The position numbers and the translations under genes were made by a program. From NCBI GenBank assembly GCA_026545765.1, contig CM048842.1, positions 74,412,871-74,476,870 of the forward strand: DNA of 64,000 bases, read 5' to 3'. The first letter of the stretch is position 1; each line of letters starts with the position of its first letter. The DNA comes from Plantago major. Its lineage: Eukaryota > Streptophyta > Magnoliopsida > Lamiales > Plantaginaceae. Below, piece by piece: positions 49,529-61,795 of the stretch. Under the pieces are notes generated by a model. It was given only the letters and a program-made list of their open reading frames with translations, ran no database searches and had not been told where the DNA came from.

Positions 49529-50367
49529 TCGTGCTCATCTGTTCCGATTCTAGTCTTCTTATCCGGGCTTCCAACAACAATCTCGATTTCCTTGAGAGTT
49601 TCGTGAGGCTCGATCCGTGTAGTTCTGGGGAATTTCTCCTTCGGGCTTCCTACCCCTATCTGCGGATTCTCCTGTTTGGGCGGGAGAACAACTCTCGGAT
49701 CGGAGGCCACCGTGACTGCCAAAACGGGGGCAGATGCCCTTCTCGTGGACATAATGTAACACTCCCAAGCTTCTCGGATGTTTCCTACCTCTTCTCCTAC
49801 TCCGAAGGGAGTAGGAAATTTCATTCTGTTGTGTAAGGTGGATGAGATAGCCCGGAATTGATTGAGTCCTGGGCGCCCAAAGATGGCGTTATAGTCGAAG
49901 GTCCGATCAACCACGACAAATCGGACCGACTGTGTTACCCTGGCCGAGAAGGTTCCGAGTGAAACGTGCAACGTAACACTTCCTAGTGGTCGAACATTTC
50001 CTCCTCCAAACCCTAGTATAGAGGTGTGAACTCTGTCGTAGCGGATTCTTCCCAACTCCATCTGATCTAGTGTCCTCATAGAGATGATATTCGAAGAACT
50101 CCCGGTATCCACCAGAATTTTGTTCACTCGATAAGTCGCGATGGTCAACGAAACTACAAGAGGAACGTCCGGGTCGTCAATCTCCTCGCCTCCTGCCGTA
50201 GGAGGGGGAATTTCGCTATCGTCGAAAGATATTGCATTTGTTCCTTGAATTGCGGGGGCACCGTACGCCCTGTCATTGTTCCGAAGATTTTGGGCGGTCC
50301 GCTCCCTTGCATTCCTGCTATCACCTCCAGAGGGTCCGCCTGCGATAGTGTTGATCACTCCATGCAC
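49519..50367 (-). pseudogene. Tat protease region
   Basis: The minus-strand frame begins MHGVINTIAGGPSGGDSRNA, the usual Gag end/protease start of these elements. It carries the retropepsin motif ILVDTGSSSNIISM with catalytic Asp, followed by FDYNAIFGRPGLNQFRAISS. It overlaps the start of the RT frame by a few bases in a different phase. Confidence 0.9.
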
Positions 50368-52233
50368 GGAGGGTTCTCCATTTCCGCCTCGTCAGATCCA
50401 GACGGATGTCCTCCTCGTGTGGCGGATAACCCAGGCGGAGGTGGCAAAGATAGTGGGTGAGGTGGTGGTGGCGGCGTTATCCTCCTTCTCCGCCCGCTCT
50501 ATCGTGCTCGGAGGGCTCGTCCGCATATATGTGCTCCTTCAACTTGCCTTCTCACCGTGTGTTCGACCTGTTTTAATCGATACGGCCGGTCTCATGGCCT
50601 CTACTCTTGTGAAATTTGCAGATCCTTCATTGCTTTCTCCGATCAGGGATGGCTTTGGCCATTGGACGTCCAACTTTTTCTCAACAATAGTGGCCAAGAT
50701 GTCGGATCTCGGCTTATTGAGGCACGTGTAGTCCGCGAATCTCCTGGGCGGACTCCTCTCCCTGTAAATGCCTTTGTCTCTGTGATCTTTCTTCGGGTCG
50801 AACTTCCCCTGGCGTTGCTCTTGTTTTTGCGGTTCCTTTCCCTTCTTCGATCCTGCTCGGACTGGTACGTTCCTTCGGTATTCTTCTCCGTACATCACCT
50901 CCTCACAGATGTCATCCAAGTGCTTTTCGCTCCTCACTTCCTGACTAGAGAGCTTCCTCCTGACTCGGAGTTGTAAGTATTAAGCGCACGGACCCGTTCT
51001 TTAATACTATGGGGCTCAACTCGGAGTACTTCCGTATTGAAACGATCTAGGAAAGTTCGAAGATCTTCCTGTTCCCTTTGCATGACTTCAGCCAGGTGCT
51101 CTACAGTACGTTTTCTTCTTTTTGATTTTCCGAATCGTGCTAAGAATTTTGAAGATGATCCGCATCGACCTTATTGATTTTTTTGGCAAAGCGGTGTACC
51201 AATCCATAGCCGTGCCGAAGAGGGTGGATGAGAACGTAAGGGCTTTAGTATTGTCACTCAGCCCCTTGGAATCCATCTTGCTGTTGTACCTTGTCAGGTG
51301 ACCCACGGGACAAGTATCCCCATAGTAGTATTCCAAGTTCGGAATCACTTGGTCCGAGTTTCTATTTCTTTCCTTTTCCCTCATGATATCATCACACAGA
51401 GGGTTTGGTGCACTTGTATTGATCTGCTCGTGGTCTTTTACCAGACATCCGAGGTTCAGGATTTGGGTTTCCAAAGCTTTTTGTTGGGCGTAAATTTCAT
51501 CAGCTGTCATGACCTCTCTAAAGTGGATGGATCGCGACATCCATGGGGAGTTCGTCTAGCCGACAACCTGGAATGGTTTCGCTACTACATGATCCTGCTC
51601 CTCATGGGAACTTGTCGCGACCTCTGTCACTGTTACCTCCTTCTTGGTACTCTCTCCTCCCATTCGCTTCCTTCGCCCGAACTTGCGGGCGAGTCTGTCG
51701 GTCTAGAAGATTTCGCAAATCCTCATGGTGCGGTGATCTCCCAACCTCATTGGATCGGACGCCACTGCTTTGACAAGGCGGGCTCCGCTTGAACCGGAGT
51801 AACCACTGGCGGAGTGGCTTGCTGAGGATGGGCATTGTTAGACCCTAGGATTCCTTGGATAATCGTGAGCAACCTATCAAACTGAGTTTCGCTTAGTCCG
51901 AGGTCACTTGTGCGGACAACGCGACCATCGGGCATCGTAAACTGTTGACCTGTGGTAGGGCCTTGAGCTTCTGCCGGAGAAGCTCGTGCTACCCCTTCTC
52001 CATGGTCCGTAGGCACGATATTCGCAGGGACGCTTTGGCCTCCTCTAAGAGGGGCATCTCTTTCCTCATCCGAGGATGGGCTGGCGGTCCGCCCGTCGCT
52101 CGGATATCTCCTTCCAGCGTTCCTTCCAGCCACAGCGGCCCTTCGTCCCCGGGTGGGCGGACGTCCTCGTGGGCGTGGTGGTGGTGTTCACGCTGCAAAG
52201 ACTAGTCCGGGCTGTTCGTCTCGTTCTAGCCAT
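50368..52233 (-). pseudogene. Tat Gag, in several frames
   Basis: The likely start is MARTRRTARTS at 52233, changing frame to the 52133-51747 stretch (GRNAGRRYPSDGRTAS to ALSKQWRPIQ). The gag core is at 51540-51088 (GHLTRYNSKMDSKGLSDNTK, then FSSTLFGTAMDWYTALPKKS). The C-terminal part is at 50937-50539 (RRFADYTCLNKPRSDILATI, VQWPKPSLIGE). At least three frame breaks prevent a continuous product. Confidence 0.8.
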
Positions 52234-52265
52234 CAGCACAACACAAACACAGATCTTTTTGTAAA

Positions 52266-52285
52266 GATTCCCACAGACGGCGCCA
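52266..52285 (-). other. Primer binding site of the Tat element
   Basis: On the minus strand TGGCGCCGTCTGTGGGAA lies three bases past the 5' LTR. It would pair with a tRNA whose 3' end is GGCGCCA; the exact tRNA is not certain. Confidence 0.8.
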
Positions 52286-52288
52286 AAA

Positions 52289-53138
52289 TGTTGAGGGGTA
52301 AACCTCGAACACCAACACTACTACTGCAAGTAACCTAATCTAAGATCCACCTCCGACTTGAAGTCCGAGAGAAGGCTTGTCCGAGCAAGAGCACCTTAAA
52401 GGACTAAGTGGGGGGGGGGGGTTAGAATGGGTTACCCAGATTGCCAAAGTCAATCCGGAAGGAGGCTTTACTCAAAGGAGAGATGATAGCTCTCAATGCA
52501 ATAGTAATGGGAAAGGTATTATGTCCCAGGAGACTTAGGGATAGTTACTTTGATATTGCTTACCTTAAGGTCTTGGACCTTATGCTATATTTATAGTTAT
52601 CATGTACTTATGAAGAGGTTCATAAGATGATGCCAAGTGTATGATTCAGATTTGGACACCAATGCTCCCTTTGGCCCATAGCCCAATAGTGAACAGTAGT
52701 CCAATACCGCAAAGTGGGCTTGGGAGGGTAGTTTGGACCTTTTCCCTCCGAGAGTCTTGCTTCACTGGCTCAGTGTTAGTCCCTGACAGATCTGTCGCTT
52801 GGTTGATCTCGCCTGGGTAACTCTGGATGTCCGAGCCAAGAGTCTCACGGAAGTATCTCGATGGTTACATTATATACGTTTGGTCTTAATGTAATGGTGG
52901 CCCGAGATTCTCTCTGCATATCCGTTAGGCATCTCTCTTATCATGGTGGGTTTGGAAGTCCTTTCCTTAGCCATTTCGACTAGTTGTGGAGATGTAGTGA
53001 CTTCAACAGATCGGTCGATTCACTTTGGTCGGACCATGTGAGGTCGGACCAGTACTGAATTGGCTAGTTAAGCCGTGATGCGCTTTAGGACACGCTCTAT
53101 GGCGCCCTTAACGGATTGGACACATTTCCGTGTCAACA
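52289..53138 (-). repeat. 5' LTR of the Tat element
   Basis: The LTR is 850 bp with TG..CA ends on both strands. It contains a run of about 12 G near 52410 on the plus strand. It is the full-length partner of the deleted 196-bp 3' LTR. Confidence 0.88.
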
Positions 53139-53689
53139 AGGTTGACGAACTTAACAGGGAGCTATAAGGCCTGTTTAATGTGGGGTTATAAGGAGCGGCA
53201 TGAAATAAAGTTTCCCGAAAGTATATGATATTGATCTTATTTTGGATTGTATGTTCTTGAGTTTTATTATTGATATTTAATGGAATTTCAAAACAAAAAA
53301 ACTTTGAACACTCATTGAGGTTTTTCTCACGCTTGTTTTGTTTCCTTCCTTGTAGGTGAGATTGTGGCAGAGGATGAGAACCCGACAAACTCAACAAACT
53401 AGGAGTGTACTTGGGATTTGGGGAATTTTGACATTTAAATAAATTGTCATCTTTTGTATTTTCGGATAACTCATGTCCTTTCTGTTAGTTATAGTTTATT
53501 TTGCATGACAAGGCTGTTGAAAATTATCATGATTTATTAGCTGAATAACAAAATTTTGTTACAGAAACTAAGACACGAAAGGTTGTCTGTAACATCACAT
53601 GTTTTACAGAATGTTTCGGTTGGTCTTTCGCTTAACGTTCCGACTGGAATTTATTTTTTTTTTTAAAACATTAAATTCGGGGCGTTACA

Positions 53690-54206
53690 AGTGGTATCAG
53701 AGCCTAAGTTTTATACTTGGGCTAAACCAGGATAGGGTCTTCGAACTTTTGGGAAAAATGAGTGAGAAGTTTGTTGAGTTGCCGGTTGATCATTCCTTGC
53801 TCACTTCCGAAGTACTATTTCTTACCCTCATGCTTAATTATAATTGTTTTTCTTCCGCTTGAGATTCTTTTTTTTTTTTCTCTAATCCTTTGTAATTTTA
53901 TTTTTATGGAGCATGGTTTCATTAAAGTCAAAACACTTAGATTTATGCTTTTAGTATTTTTTTTTTTTCCTTGCTTGTCTCTCTTATTCTAAACTTCAAT
54001 TATATTATGTAAATTGTTGAGCTTGTTTTTTTGTCTTTGTCTAATTGTGGCCTGGTGTAGAATTATGTGATGTTACAACTTAGATTAATATTGTCACTTA
54101 GTTTAGTGAAATGATTATTTTTTTTAGTCACTTTGCATTAGAATCATGAGTTCGATTAATTTCCAAGTTTAGGCACTTTATTGTTTAATTTACTTATGCT
54201 TCACTT
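53690..54206 (+). repeat. Duplicated Tekay leader after the right LTR
   Basis: A second primer site (53692-53703) and leader match 31767-32283 closely, then similarity stops at CTTATGCTTCACTT. The order LTR-internal-LTR-internal points to a tandem copy made by unequal exchange between LTRs, later truncated. Confidence 0.88.
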
Positions 54207-54431
54207 CAAATTGCATGTGCATTTAGATACTAAGTAATGCATCCTACTACGTTTATTCTTGCATAGCTTATATTATTTAGTTTTTTGTAGTATCCTTAGG
54301 TATCATGTTGCATACTCGCATGTTTATTCTTATAATGTGAATGCTACAACTCATACACAACCCTCAGGTTGTGCACATGAAAATGACTGTTTGATTTACA
54401 AGTCATATGGTTCAAGAAAGTTCAATGAGGG
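54207..54431 (+). other. Short stretch between the Tekay break and the large CACTA element
   Basis: This 225-bp sequence probably belongs to the outer Copia element, because it is followed across the CACTA insertion by Copia DNA from 62371. No frame is preserved apart from a short HENDCLIYKSYGSRKFNEG-like run up to the CACTA end. Confidence 0.4.
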
Positions 54432-54739
54432 CACTACAAAAAGCGTTCAGAGCGACGGATAGATCCGCTTGATGCATCAATGATCCGTCGCCCGGATGTC
54501 GCCTTACCGGTCTTTGACAACGGATAGATAATTCGTCGTCCAATTCGCGACGGATTATCATATTTGACTTTTAATTTTTTTTTAAATCGATTATTGGCGA
54601 CGGATAGATACTATTTGTCGCCCAATATTACGACGGATAGATTCTATCCGTCGTTAGATGGGACGACGGATAGCAATATATCCGTCGTCATATTGGGCGA
54701 CGGATAGTATCTATCCGTCGCCCAATATATTATTTGAAT

Positions 54740-54876
54740 TAGTGACGGAATCTGAAATTCCATCACTAATTCCGTCACTATTAATCCGTCACAGTTAATC
54801 CGCCACTAATTCCGTCACTATTTATTCCGTCACTGTTAATCCGTCACTAATTCCGTCACTATTAATCCGTCACTAT
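54740..54876 (+). repeat. CCGTCACTAATT / CCGTCACTATT short tandem repeats
   Basis: About nine units of (T)CCGTCACTA followed by ATT or TTAAT lie inside the left subterminal region. The words AGTGACGG and CCGTCACT face each other at the start, so the array includes inverted units. It probably belongs to the transposase-binding subterminal zone. Confidence 0.85.
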
Positions 54877-55169
54877 TTATTTCATATTAATCTCTGTTTT
54901 TCGTAGTTCACCTATTTAATCAATATAATGTTCGATAATAAATCAATAATACGGAAAATGTTTCAATAAATAATAAATAAAAAAAGTAATATCCGGAACA
55001 GGATAAATTATCCGAACAAGTGTAAATATAATAAATCCGAACGTACATATACATAACTAGCTACCAGACGGGGTGAAATTTGGCGAACAGGACATGAACT
55101 GCTCCATCTGTAACCGAAGGCGCTCGTTCTCTTCCCTTTGTTCTCTGGCGTTCCGCTCCATCTCTTGAG

Positions 55170-56851
55170 TTAGCCGCAACTTTGTTCCGGACTGCTTTGC
55201 ACCAATTCCGAGACCTGGTCATGTGTGTAAACCGGACGTCTAGACTGCTGGGATGATGATGAGGAGCACCCCGGACTAGCCAAGCTCAAACCGAGGCTCC
55301 CAAGTCCATATATTCGTCCTAGGCTGTCCGGTTTGTTGACCTCTAAGAAGATGTTGTCAACTTGTTCAGTTGACAACACAGCACCCGTCTCTTCCTCCTG
55401 CCTCGCTACCTGAGCATCAACCTCAGCCTGAAATCGTAAATAGCAGATATCATGATTAGTTACTGTTTTTCAAAAATAACTTGTAATAGTGTACAAATAT
55501 GAACTTTAAGCAACATAAACATACCGCAATAGACGAGGCCCGGCAGTCGGTCCATACCCCGCCCTCTGCTTGGCCTTCTTGAAGATGTCATACTTGGATA
55601 TCACCTCCCCCCGTGATATCTGAACAACATATATAGTCAACAATTTATCATCTCACAAGTAATCAGAGACACAATACATACACGTAATGCTAGATTGAAA
55701 AAAAAAACATATATATACATACCGATTGGTAATAATCAGTGAGAGTAGATCGCCTCCCAAGGTGGTGAACGGCCCTTCCTGCCGCATCAGACTGAGACGC
55801 CCGGTCCTGTCTGTTGATGTAGGCATTGTCCTGGACATCAGTTCGGCGCCAATAGGCATCCCAAAGGGCCCACTCCGCTGCATCAACCTGTGGAGGCATT
55901 GGGCCACCCCGATCCCGAATGGCCTTCCAAGTACAGACTATATCCCTGTACAGTTTAGATCCCACAGTCTCGTAAACACGCCAGATCTGTGGGATCAACC
56001 TGCTGGGAATGAAGTACTCCTTCTACATTTCCAATTTCATACAACATCCAAAGTCAATACATATATAACGTCACCATGTTACATCAATTTAATAAGATAC
56101 AATAACATAACAGATATGGTGACTAACATATCACCCAAACAAAGTGGCTAACATACCACTCACATATAGTGGCTAACATACCACTCACATTGTCCTAAAT
56201 TTTACTAACACAATGGTGACTAACATATCACCCAAATAAAGTGGCTAACATACCACTCACATACAGTGGCTAACATACCACTCATATTAAAACGATTATA
56301 ATTACAAACAAAGGAATGTCATATTTTAACTTACCCTCAACTCATCGAAGTACTCGGCCCTCATGCGGTCCGAGATTCGGCTCCAACACTCACCACCCCG
56401 CCTGGTTTCTCTCACCTCCGGAAGATGTCACCTAGTTTGTTGTGCACTTCGAGGCCATAAATCTGTCAATGTATAAGATACAAGAAACGAATATATATTA
56501 CTTTAGTACAACAATTTATACTTGTCAACTATCATAAGTTATGTTTTACATATTTAAGAAGAATGTATAATACTTACTTGGTAGGACCAGCAGGAAAAAT
56601 CACAGGCAAGCCGTCCCACGTGACGTTGGGATTCAGTGGATCGAACACGAGGTAGGGACAATCGTCATGGTCGCCCTCCAGTATGTGTCCGGGCTGACTG
56701 GTAGAGCCCCGATCGCTTCTCTCTGCTTGGGGGTCTCAGAATCCAAGACTGCCGCTACGACTACTGAGCCCTCCCTCCTCGACCATGTCCCCACCCAAAG
56801 ACTATCATGCGGCCGCGTCATGGAGGGACGATAGGTGGACTTCTCCGTCAT
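55170..56851 (-). pseudogene. Second CACTA gene, Ptta/En/Spm (TNPA-like) protein
   Basis: Exon-like pieces on the minus strand are as follows. 56851-56580 reads MTRPHDSLWVGTWSRREGS, then ends near PNVTWDGLPVIFPAG. 55998-55740 reads MIPQIWRVYETVGSKLYRDI, then EWALWDAYWRRTDVQDNAYI, then GRRSTLTDYYQS. 55620-55530 reads SRGEVISKYDIFKKAKQRAGYG. 55430-55170 reads EEETGAVLSTEQVDNIFLEV, then a Ser-rich run. The arrangement recalls the plant Ptta/En/Spm transposase-24 family, whose TNPA-type products bind subterminal repeats. Splice sites were not all verified, so extents are approximate. Confidence 0.6.
56114..56285 (+). repeat. Minisatellite of 'gtggctaacataccactcacata' units
   Basis: Six or so units of about 20-23 bp alternate between 'gtgactaacatatcaccca' and 'gtggctaacataccactcacata', with one spacer. 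They lie in an intron-like gap of the second CACTA gene. Each unit is itself partly palindromic (GTGG..CCAC). Confidence 0.88.
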
Positions 56852-56963
56852 GCATCTGCAAAAACATGTAATAAATACAATAAAATGTGTTAGTACGAGT
56901 TATAATACAGAACAAATTATAATAACACATATAATTACTCAAGTGTTATCAACTACTAACTAG

Positions 56964-59900
56964 TTATAATACACATAATCTACCGTTATCGCCGTCCTCT
57001 AAGTCTACATATTGGTCCTCGTGCAGATCAAACAACTCATCATCTGCTTCTATGGGATTTTCTGTTTGTTTATCGACATCCTCTTGTTGGTACGAGTTGG
57101 TAATTGAGTCGTCTTTCTCAATGTACTCCACTTTCGAGCGAGCACGAATAGGTACCGAAGCTAACCATTCCGCCTTATCGCGTTTCCTGCTTGGATATTC
57201 AAGAAACACCACTTGTCGTGCTTGAGTCGCCAGAATAAATGGTTCATACTTGGTTCGGTATCTCTTCTTTTGGTTCACATCAACCATTTCATACTGCTCG
57301 TTCTTCCTCGTACCTCCTGGATTAGGATCATACCACTCAACATCAAACAAGAAGGTTCATTTCAATGGCAAGCCGGAATATTCAATCCTCACTATTCGTT
57401 TTAGCTTGCCGTGGAAATCAAACAAAGCAGCGTCTCCATAATCTTACGCACTTAACACACCCCGGAGTTGCATGTCGCCATGGCCGTGTTACATTCAGTC
57501 GTGTGGAACCTAAGGCCATTGACTATATAACCTGGGAATGTGTAGACCTTTTTGAATGGCCCTTCTGCAAGAGCCTTTAAGTATATGCATGTGACGTTGT
57601 TAATAGGATTCCGGACATATTCTCGGAACCAATCTGGAAATTCTGTAGGAATTTTTGAGTCAAGTAGTTCCTCTAGCGTATCCTCTGTCATCTGAGGATT
57701 TTCTTCCAAACAACGCTTTTTGAAAAAACTGCAAACATTGATTCAATGATAAGTCTATAATTGAAGTAGAGACTTACGTAGCTATATTAAAATTTAAAGA
57801 AAGTGTTGCTCACCTCGCAAATAGTATCATATACTGGTCAACCTCAGCACAATTCGTGAGGACATAATATTGAGCTGCTTTCAACTCTTTATCCGTAAGT
57901 TATTCTTTTTTAGCTGCACCAAGAGGTCTCCCTGATACCCTGAAGACAGATAGGGAAAACTCATCATCCGCTTGAACTTCGAATGTGTCTGCATTTTGAG
58001 CCGGCCTTGATGTCTTCGTAGGGACGTGTTCATCAAAGTAATAAGAGCAGAAGGTTGCAGTTTCCTCTCGAATGTAGGCATTGGCAATCGAACCTTCAGG
58101 TTTACCTTTGTTGTTGACATACTTCTTCAATTTCCCCAAGTACCTCTCGAATGGATACATCCATCGATACTGAACCGTTCCAGCAAGTCTCGCTTCATGT
58201 GGAAGGTGAACCAGCAAGTGCTCCATAGAATCAAACCAGCTCGGTGGAAAGATACGCTCGAGCTTGCATAGAATCAATGGTATGTTCCTTTCAAGATCTT
58301 CCAACACTTTGTCATGAACCACCCATGTGCCTAAATTTTTTAAAAATAAGCTCAACTCGGTGATAGCAGTCCATACATGTTTCGGTAACAGCTCTCGAAA
58401 TGCTACCGGGATAAGCCTCTCCATGAACACATGACAGTCGTGGCTCTTCATCCCATAAACCTTTGTCTTCTTCAAATCCACACACTTCTCTAAATTTGAG
58501 GCGTAATTATCTGGGAAACTCAATGCCCTCACCCAATCAAACAAAACTGACCTAGAAGCGTTGTCAATTGTGTAGCACGCTTTCGGCCACTTACCATTCT
58601 CATCCTTCTTTGTCAACTCAGGCCTTTTACACCACGTAGACAACTCGGCTCTAGACTTCGCATGGTCCTTTGTTTTTCCCTCAATGTTGCAAAGTGTATT
58701 GAATAAGTTCTCGAACACGTTCTTCTCAATGTGCATGAAATCTAAGTTGTGACGGATAAGAAGACTGCTCCAATAAGGCAAGTCCCAGAAGATTCTTCTC
58801 TTCCTCCAACCACATTTTTTACCAATTTTCTCATTATGCTTCATCCACCCAAGTTCAGTCACCTTCATAAGACCCAACCTATCAATCTCCGCAAGAATTT
58901 GTGCACCAGTAAGTCTTGTCGGGGCTTTTTTGTTGACGACTTTATTTTTCAAGAATTGATCCTTGTTCTTCCTGAACGGATGGTCACTTTCTAGAAACCT
59001 ACGATGACAATCAAGCCAACAAAATTTTCCACTACCCTTCAGTCTAAATGCATATGTATCCTCCAAGCAATGTGGACATGCATATTTCCCTGCGGTTTTC
59101 CTTCCAGATAGCATGGAGTACGCAGGAAAGTCACTCACGGTCCAAAGAAGAGCTGCTCTCAAGGTGAAGTTCTTTTTGGTCGAGACATCATATGCAGGGA
59201 TACCATCCGTCCAAAACTCGATCAGCTCTTTGATTAGGGGTTGCAAGAAAACATCCAACATCAGTCCAGGATCTTTCGGCACAGGCACCAATGCAGTCAG
59301 AAACATGAATGGCTCCTTCATGCACTCACCGGGGGGCAGGTTGTACGGTGTGAGCATAACTGGCCAACAAGAGTATTTTAGTTCACTCCCGAACGGGTTA
59401 AAACCATCCGTACAAAGTCCCATCGTACATTTCTAGATTCGGCTGCAAACTCTGGATATGTCTTGTCAAACGATTTCCATGCGGGTGGGTCTGCTGGATG
59501 GTCCATTCTACCATCTTCTGCATTATCCGAGATTAATCGCTCCTTGTGCCACCGCATTTTATCCGCAGAAGCACTTGAAGCATACAATCTTTTCAATCGA
59601 GGTGCTAGAGGGAAGTACCACATTTTCTTATGTGGGAGATTTTTCTTCTGTCGTTTCTTTGCAGCCCCCTCCTTGTAACGCTTGTACCGTTCCTTACCAC
59701 AGAACTTGCATTGTATTAGATCTGCATCCTCCTCCCAATAGATCATGCACATTTTCGGACAACAGTCTATGGTTACCACAGGCAACCCTAAACCCCGCAT
59801 CTTTTTCTTCGCTTGGTAAAAGTTGGTGGGAACTAGGTTTTCTTCAGGACAAAGGTCCGCATTACGTCAACCCATTCATTGAAGCTCGTTTCAGATTGCT

Positions 59901-60472
59901 GACCATTAGCCTTACAACTCATTAGCCGAGCCAACAAAGACAACTCAGTGAGCTTACACCCCGGATAAACCGGCTTCCTTGATGATTCTAACAAGTCAAA
60001 GAACACCTGATCCTCGGGATTCGGTGGTTCCTCCACCTCCACCTCGGTTTGATGTTAGTTGTGTCCATGAACTCGCCCTGCAAAGATCATACACCATTTG
60101 TTCGACTCGAGCTCGAATAGCATTGCCTTCAGATGTACTTTGTTCCCCGACTTGTTCATTTTTTCTCTTCCTTCCACGCTGTCTGTATTGGTCATATGTA
60201 TAGGACGGTGCTGCTTCCTCACCATGATGATTCCATACCTGATACGCAGGCAGGAATCCATTTTTCCTCAAGTCTTTGGACTACATTGTAGGAGTCACGT
60301 ATTGCTTGTTTCTGCACTGTTTCATTGCACAAGGGCACTTTATCAACCCATCCTTTACACAAGCCGGATTTGAGATTGCAAATGCAATGAAACCTTCAAC
60401 CCCTTTCAGAAAACTCGATTGAACTCTGCCATTTAGAGTACGACAATACATCCATAAACGATCGGTATTCAT
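56964..60472 (-). pseudogene. CACTA TNP2-type transposase (TNPD-like), frameshifted
   Basis: On the minus strand the domains run in the usual order. The transposase-associated N-terminal domain is at 60472-60200 (DRLWMYCRTLNGRVQSSFLK, then CPCAMKQCRNKQYVTP), with a TAG near 60277. A Cys-rich segment follows at 59800-59420 (YWEEDADLIQCKFCGKERYK). The tnp2 core and DUF4218 lie in 59423-57900 (LCTDGFNPFGSELKYS, then AGKYACPHC, then HNLDFMHIEKNVFENL, then GMKSHDCHVFMERL, then FSYYFDEHV-type end). DUF4216 is at 57709-56964 (NPINNVTCIYLKALAEGPFK, then DVEWYDPNPGGTR). A one-base frame change near 59415 separates the Cys segment from tnp2. The enzyme would cut CACTA ends. Confidence 0.88.
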
Positions 60473-60738
60473 TGAATAATTAGATAATAACCTGACACAT
60501 TTGAATTCATTAGATCGAGGTCTATCATTTACGATAATAAATCAATTTCAATCAATTGCTACGTAATATAAGTTATATTAGCTTCAACATCAATTGTTAC
60601 GGCATTACATAATATAAGTTACAATAGCTTCAATTTTACCATAATGTTTGGTTTCATATATCAACTAATGATTACTAGTTATACAAGCCTAGAGACAAAA
60701 CGGATTATCAAATGATTCTTTCTCTTGCTCCCTCCTCA

Positions 60739-61155
60739 TCACTTGTGACGCTCCCTACCACAGAACATGCATTCCAACAGATCTACATCCTCCTCCCAAT
60801 ACACTATGCACATGTTCCGACAAGTAGAAAGACACTCAATAGGCGGCCCCAAACCTCGCCTCTCCCTCCATTGGAGGTATGCCATGGACGGTGCTTCCTC
60901 ACCGTGATGAATCCATACATGATACTCAGGCATGAATCCATAACGTCGCAAGTGCTCGAATACTGCTGTAGGAGTCATAAATTGCTTGTTTCTACAGGTT
61001 TCCAATGTGCAAGGACACTTTATCAACCCCTCAGTTGCACAAGCCGGACGTCCCATGGCAAACGAGATGAAACCTTTAACCCCTTCTACAAAACTCCTAG
61101 AAACTCTGCCATTTACCGCCGTACGATCGTACATCCATGAACGGTCGGAATTCAT
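60739..61155 (-). pseudogene. Duplicated, internally deleted 5' part of the CACTA transposase
   Basis: The 138-codon frame begins MNSDRSWMYDRTAVNGRVSR and repeats the transposase-associated domain (CPCTLETCRNKQFMTPTAVF, HHGEEAPSM). It then jumps directly to the Cys segment (RNMCIVYWEEDVDLLECMFC GRERHK), which lies 500 bp further on in the main gene. It is a tandem copy of the gene head with the intervening part lost. Confidence 0.8.
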
Positions 61156-61399
61156 TGTATACTTTTTTAACCTGTTCCAATTGATTAGATCGTATTTAAT
61201 TTATTAGATCGATTCCAATTCGGATAAGAAGATTGTAGAGATTAATTGTTAATTATTATACGTTCCTTATAAATTAATTATTAAGTGTTCGATATGTTAC
61301 AAAATTTATTAAGTGTTTTACTACTACGAGTTGTAAATTATAAATTACACGTTAATATAATCAACATATTATCCGTCGCTCAAAACACTTAACTACATT

Positions 61400-61795
61400 C
61401 TCGTAATTTAGTACATATACGAATTTATCAAATCAACCAAAACTACTTCATACATACATATCAAATTACCTAAACTAACTACATACATACTTAACATACA
61501 TATCAAATTACACATACATATCAAATTACTACATACATACTTAACATACATATCAAATTAACTAAACTAACTAAACTAACTACATACATACTTAATTAAC
61601 ATACTTAATTAACTACATACATACTTATCGAATTAACATACATACATATTATTGAATTACTACATACATTCATATCAAATTAACTAAACTAACTATCAAA
61701 TTACATATACAAATCAAATTAATCAAATTACATATACATATCAAATTACATATAATTGATCAAATTAACTAAACAAGCTACTACATACTTCATAT
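61400..61795 (+). repeat. ACAT / ATCAAATTA low-complexity array
   Basis: The tetranucleotide 'cata' and the words 'tatcaaatta' and 'actaaactaact' recur in irregular order for about 400 bp between the transposase head and the right CACTA end. No gene is present. Confidence 0.85.

Larger units (their letters stand above)
38787..53138 (-). mobile_element. Tat-lineage Ty3/gypsy retrotransposon with antisense accessory region
   Basis: The 14.35-kb element is read on the minus strand and has the perfect target duplication AGGTT (38782-38786 and 53139-53143). Its 5' LTR is 52289-53138 and its 3' LTR is 38787-38982. The primer site TGGCGCCGTCTGTGGGAA follows the 5' LTR on the minus strand, and a G-rich polypurine tract precedes the 3' LTR. 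gag, protease, RT, dual RNase H and integrase run from about 52233 down to 46157. About 7 kb between integrase and the 3' LTR contains plus-strand (antisense) ORFs, a known trait of the Tat lineage. Dual RNase H also supports Tat. Confidence 0.92.
37833..53689 (+). repeat. Right LTR of the Tekay element, split by the Tat element
   Basis: The left piece is 37833-38786 and the right piece is 53139-53689. Joining them across one copy of the AGGTT target duplication gives an LTR colinear with 30271-31766. The C/G-rich end GGGGCGTTACA at 53679-53689 is intact. Confidence 0.93.
30271..54206 (+). mobile_element. Tekay-type Ty3/gypsy chromovirus with partial tandem duplication
   Basis: The structure is left LTR (30271-31766), internal region (31767-37832) and right LTR (37833-53689, split by the Tat element). 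A second primer site and 5' leader (53690-54206) follow before the sequence breaks off. LTR ends are TGTGACACCCCG and CGGGGCGTTACA, typical of this lineage. The primer site TGGTATCAGAGC matches initiator methionine tRNA. The polypurine tract lies at 37820-37832. The pol has the GAG-PR-RT-RH-INT order with a C-terminal chromodomain. Left and right LTRs differ at about 16 of 950 aligned bases. gag-pol is broken by stops and frameshifts. Confidence 0.92.
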
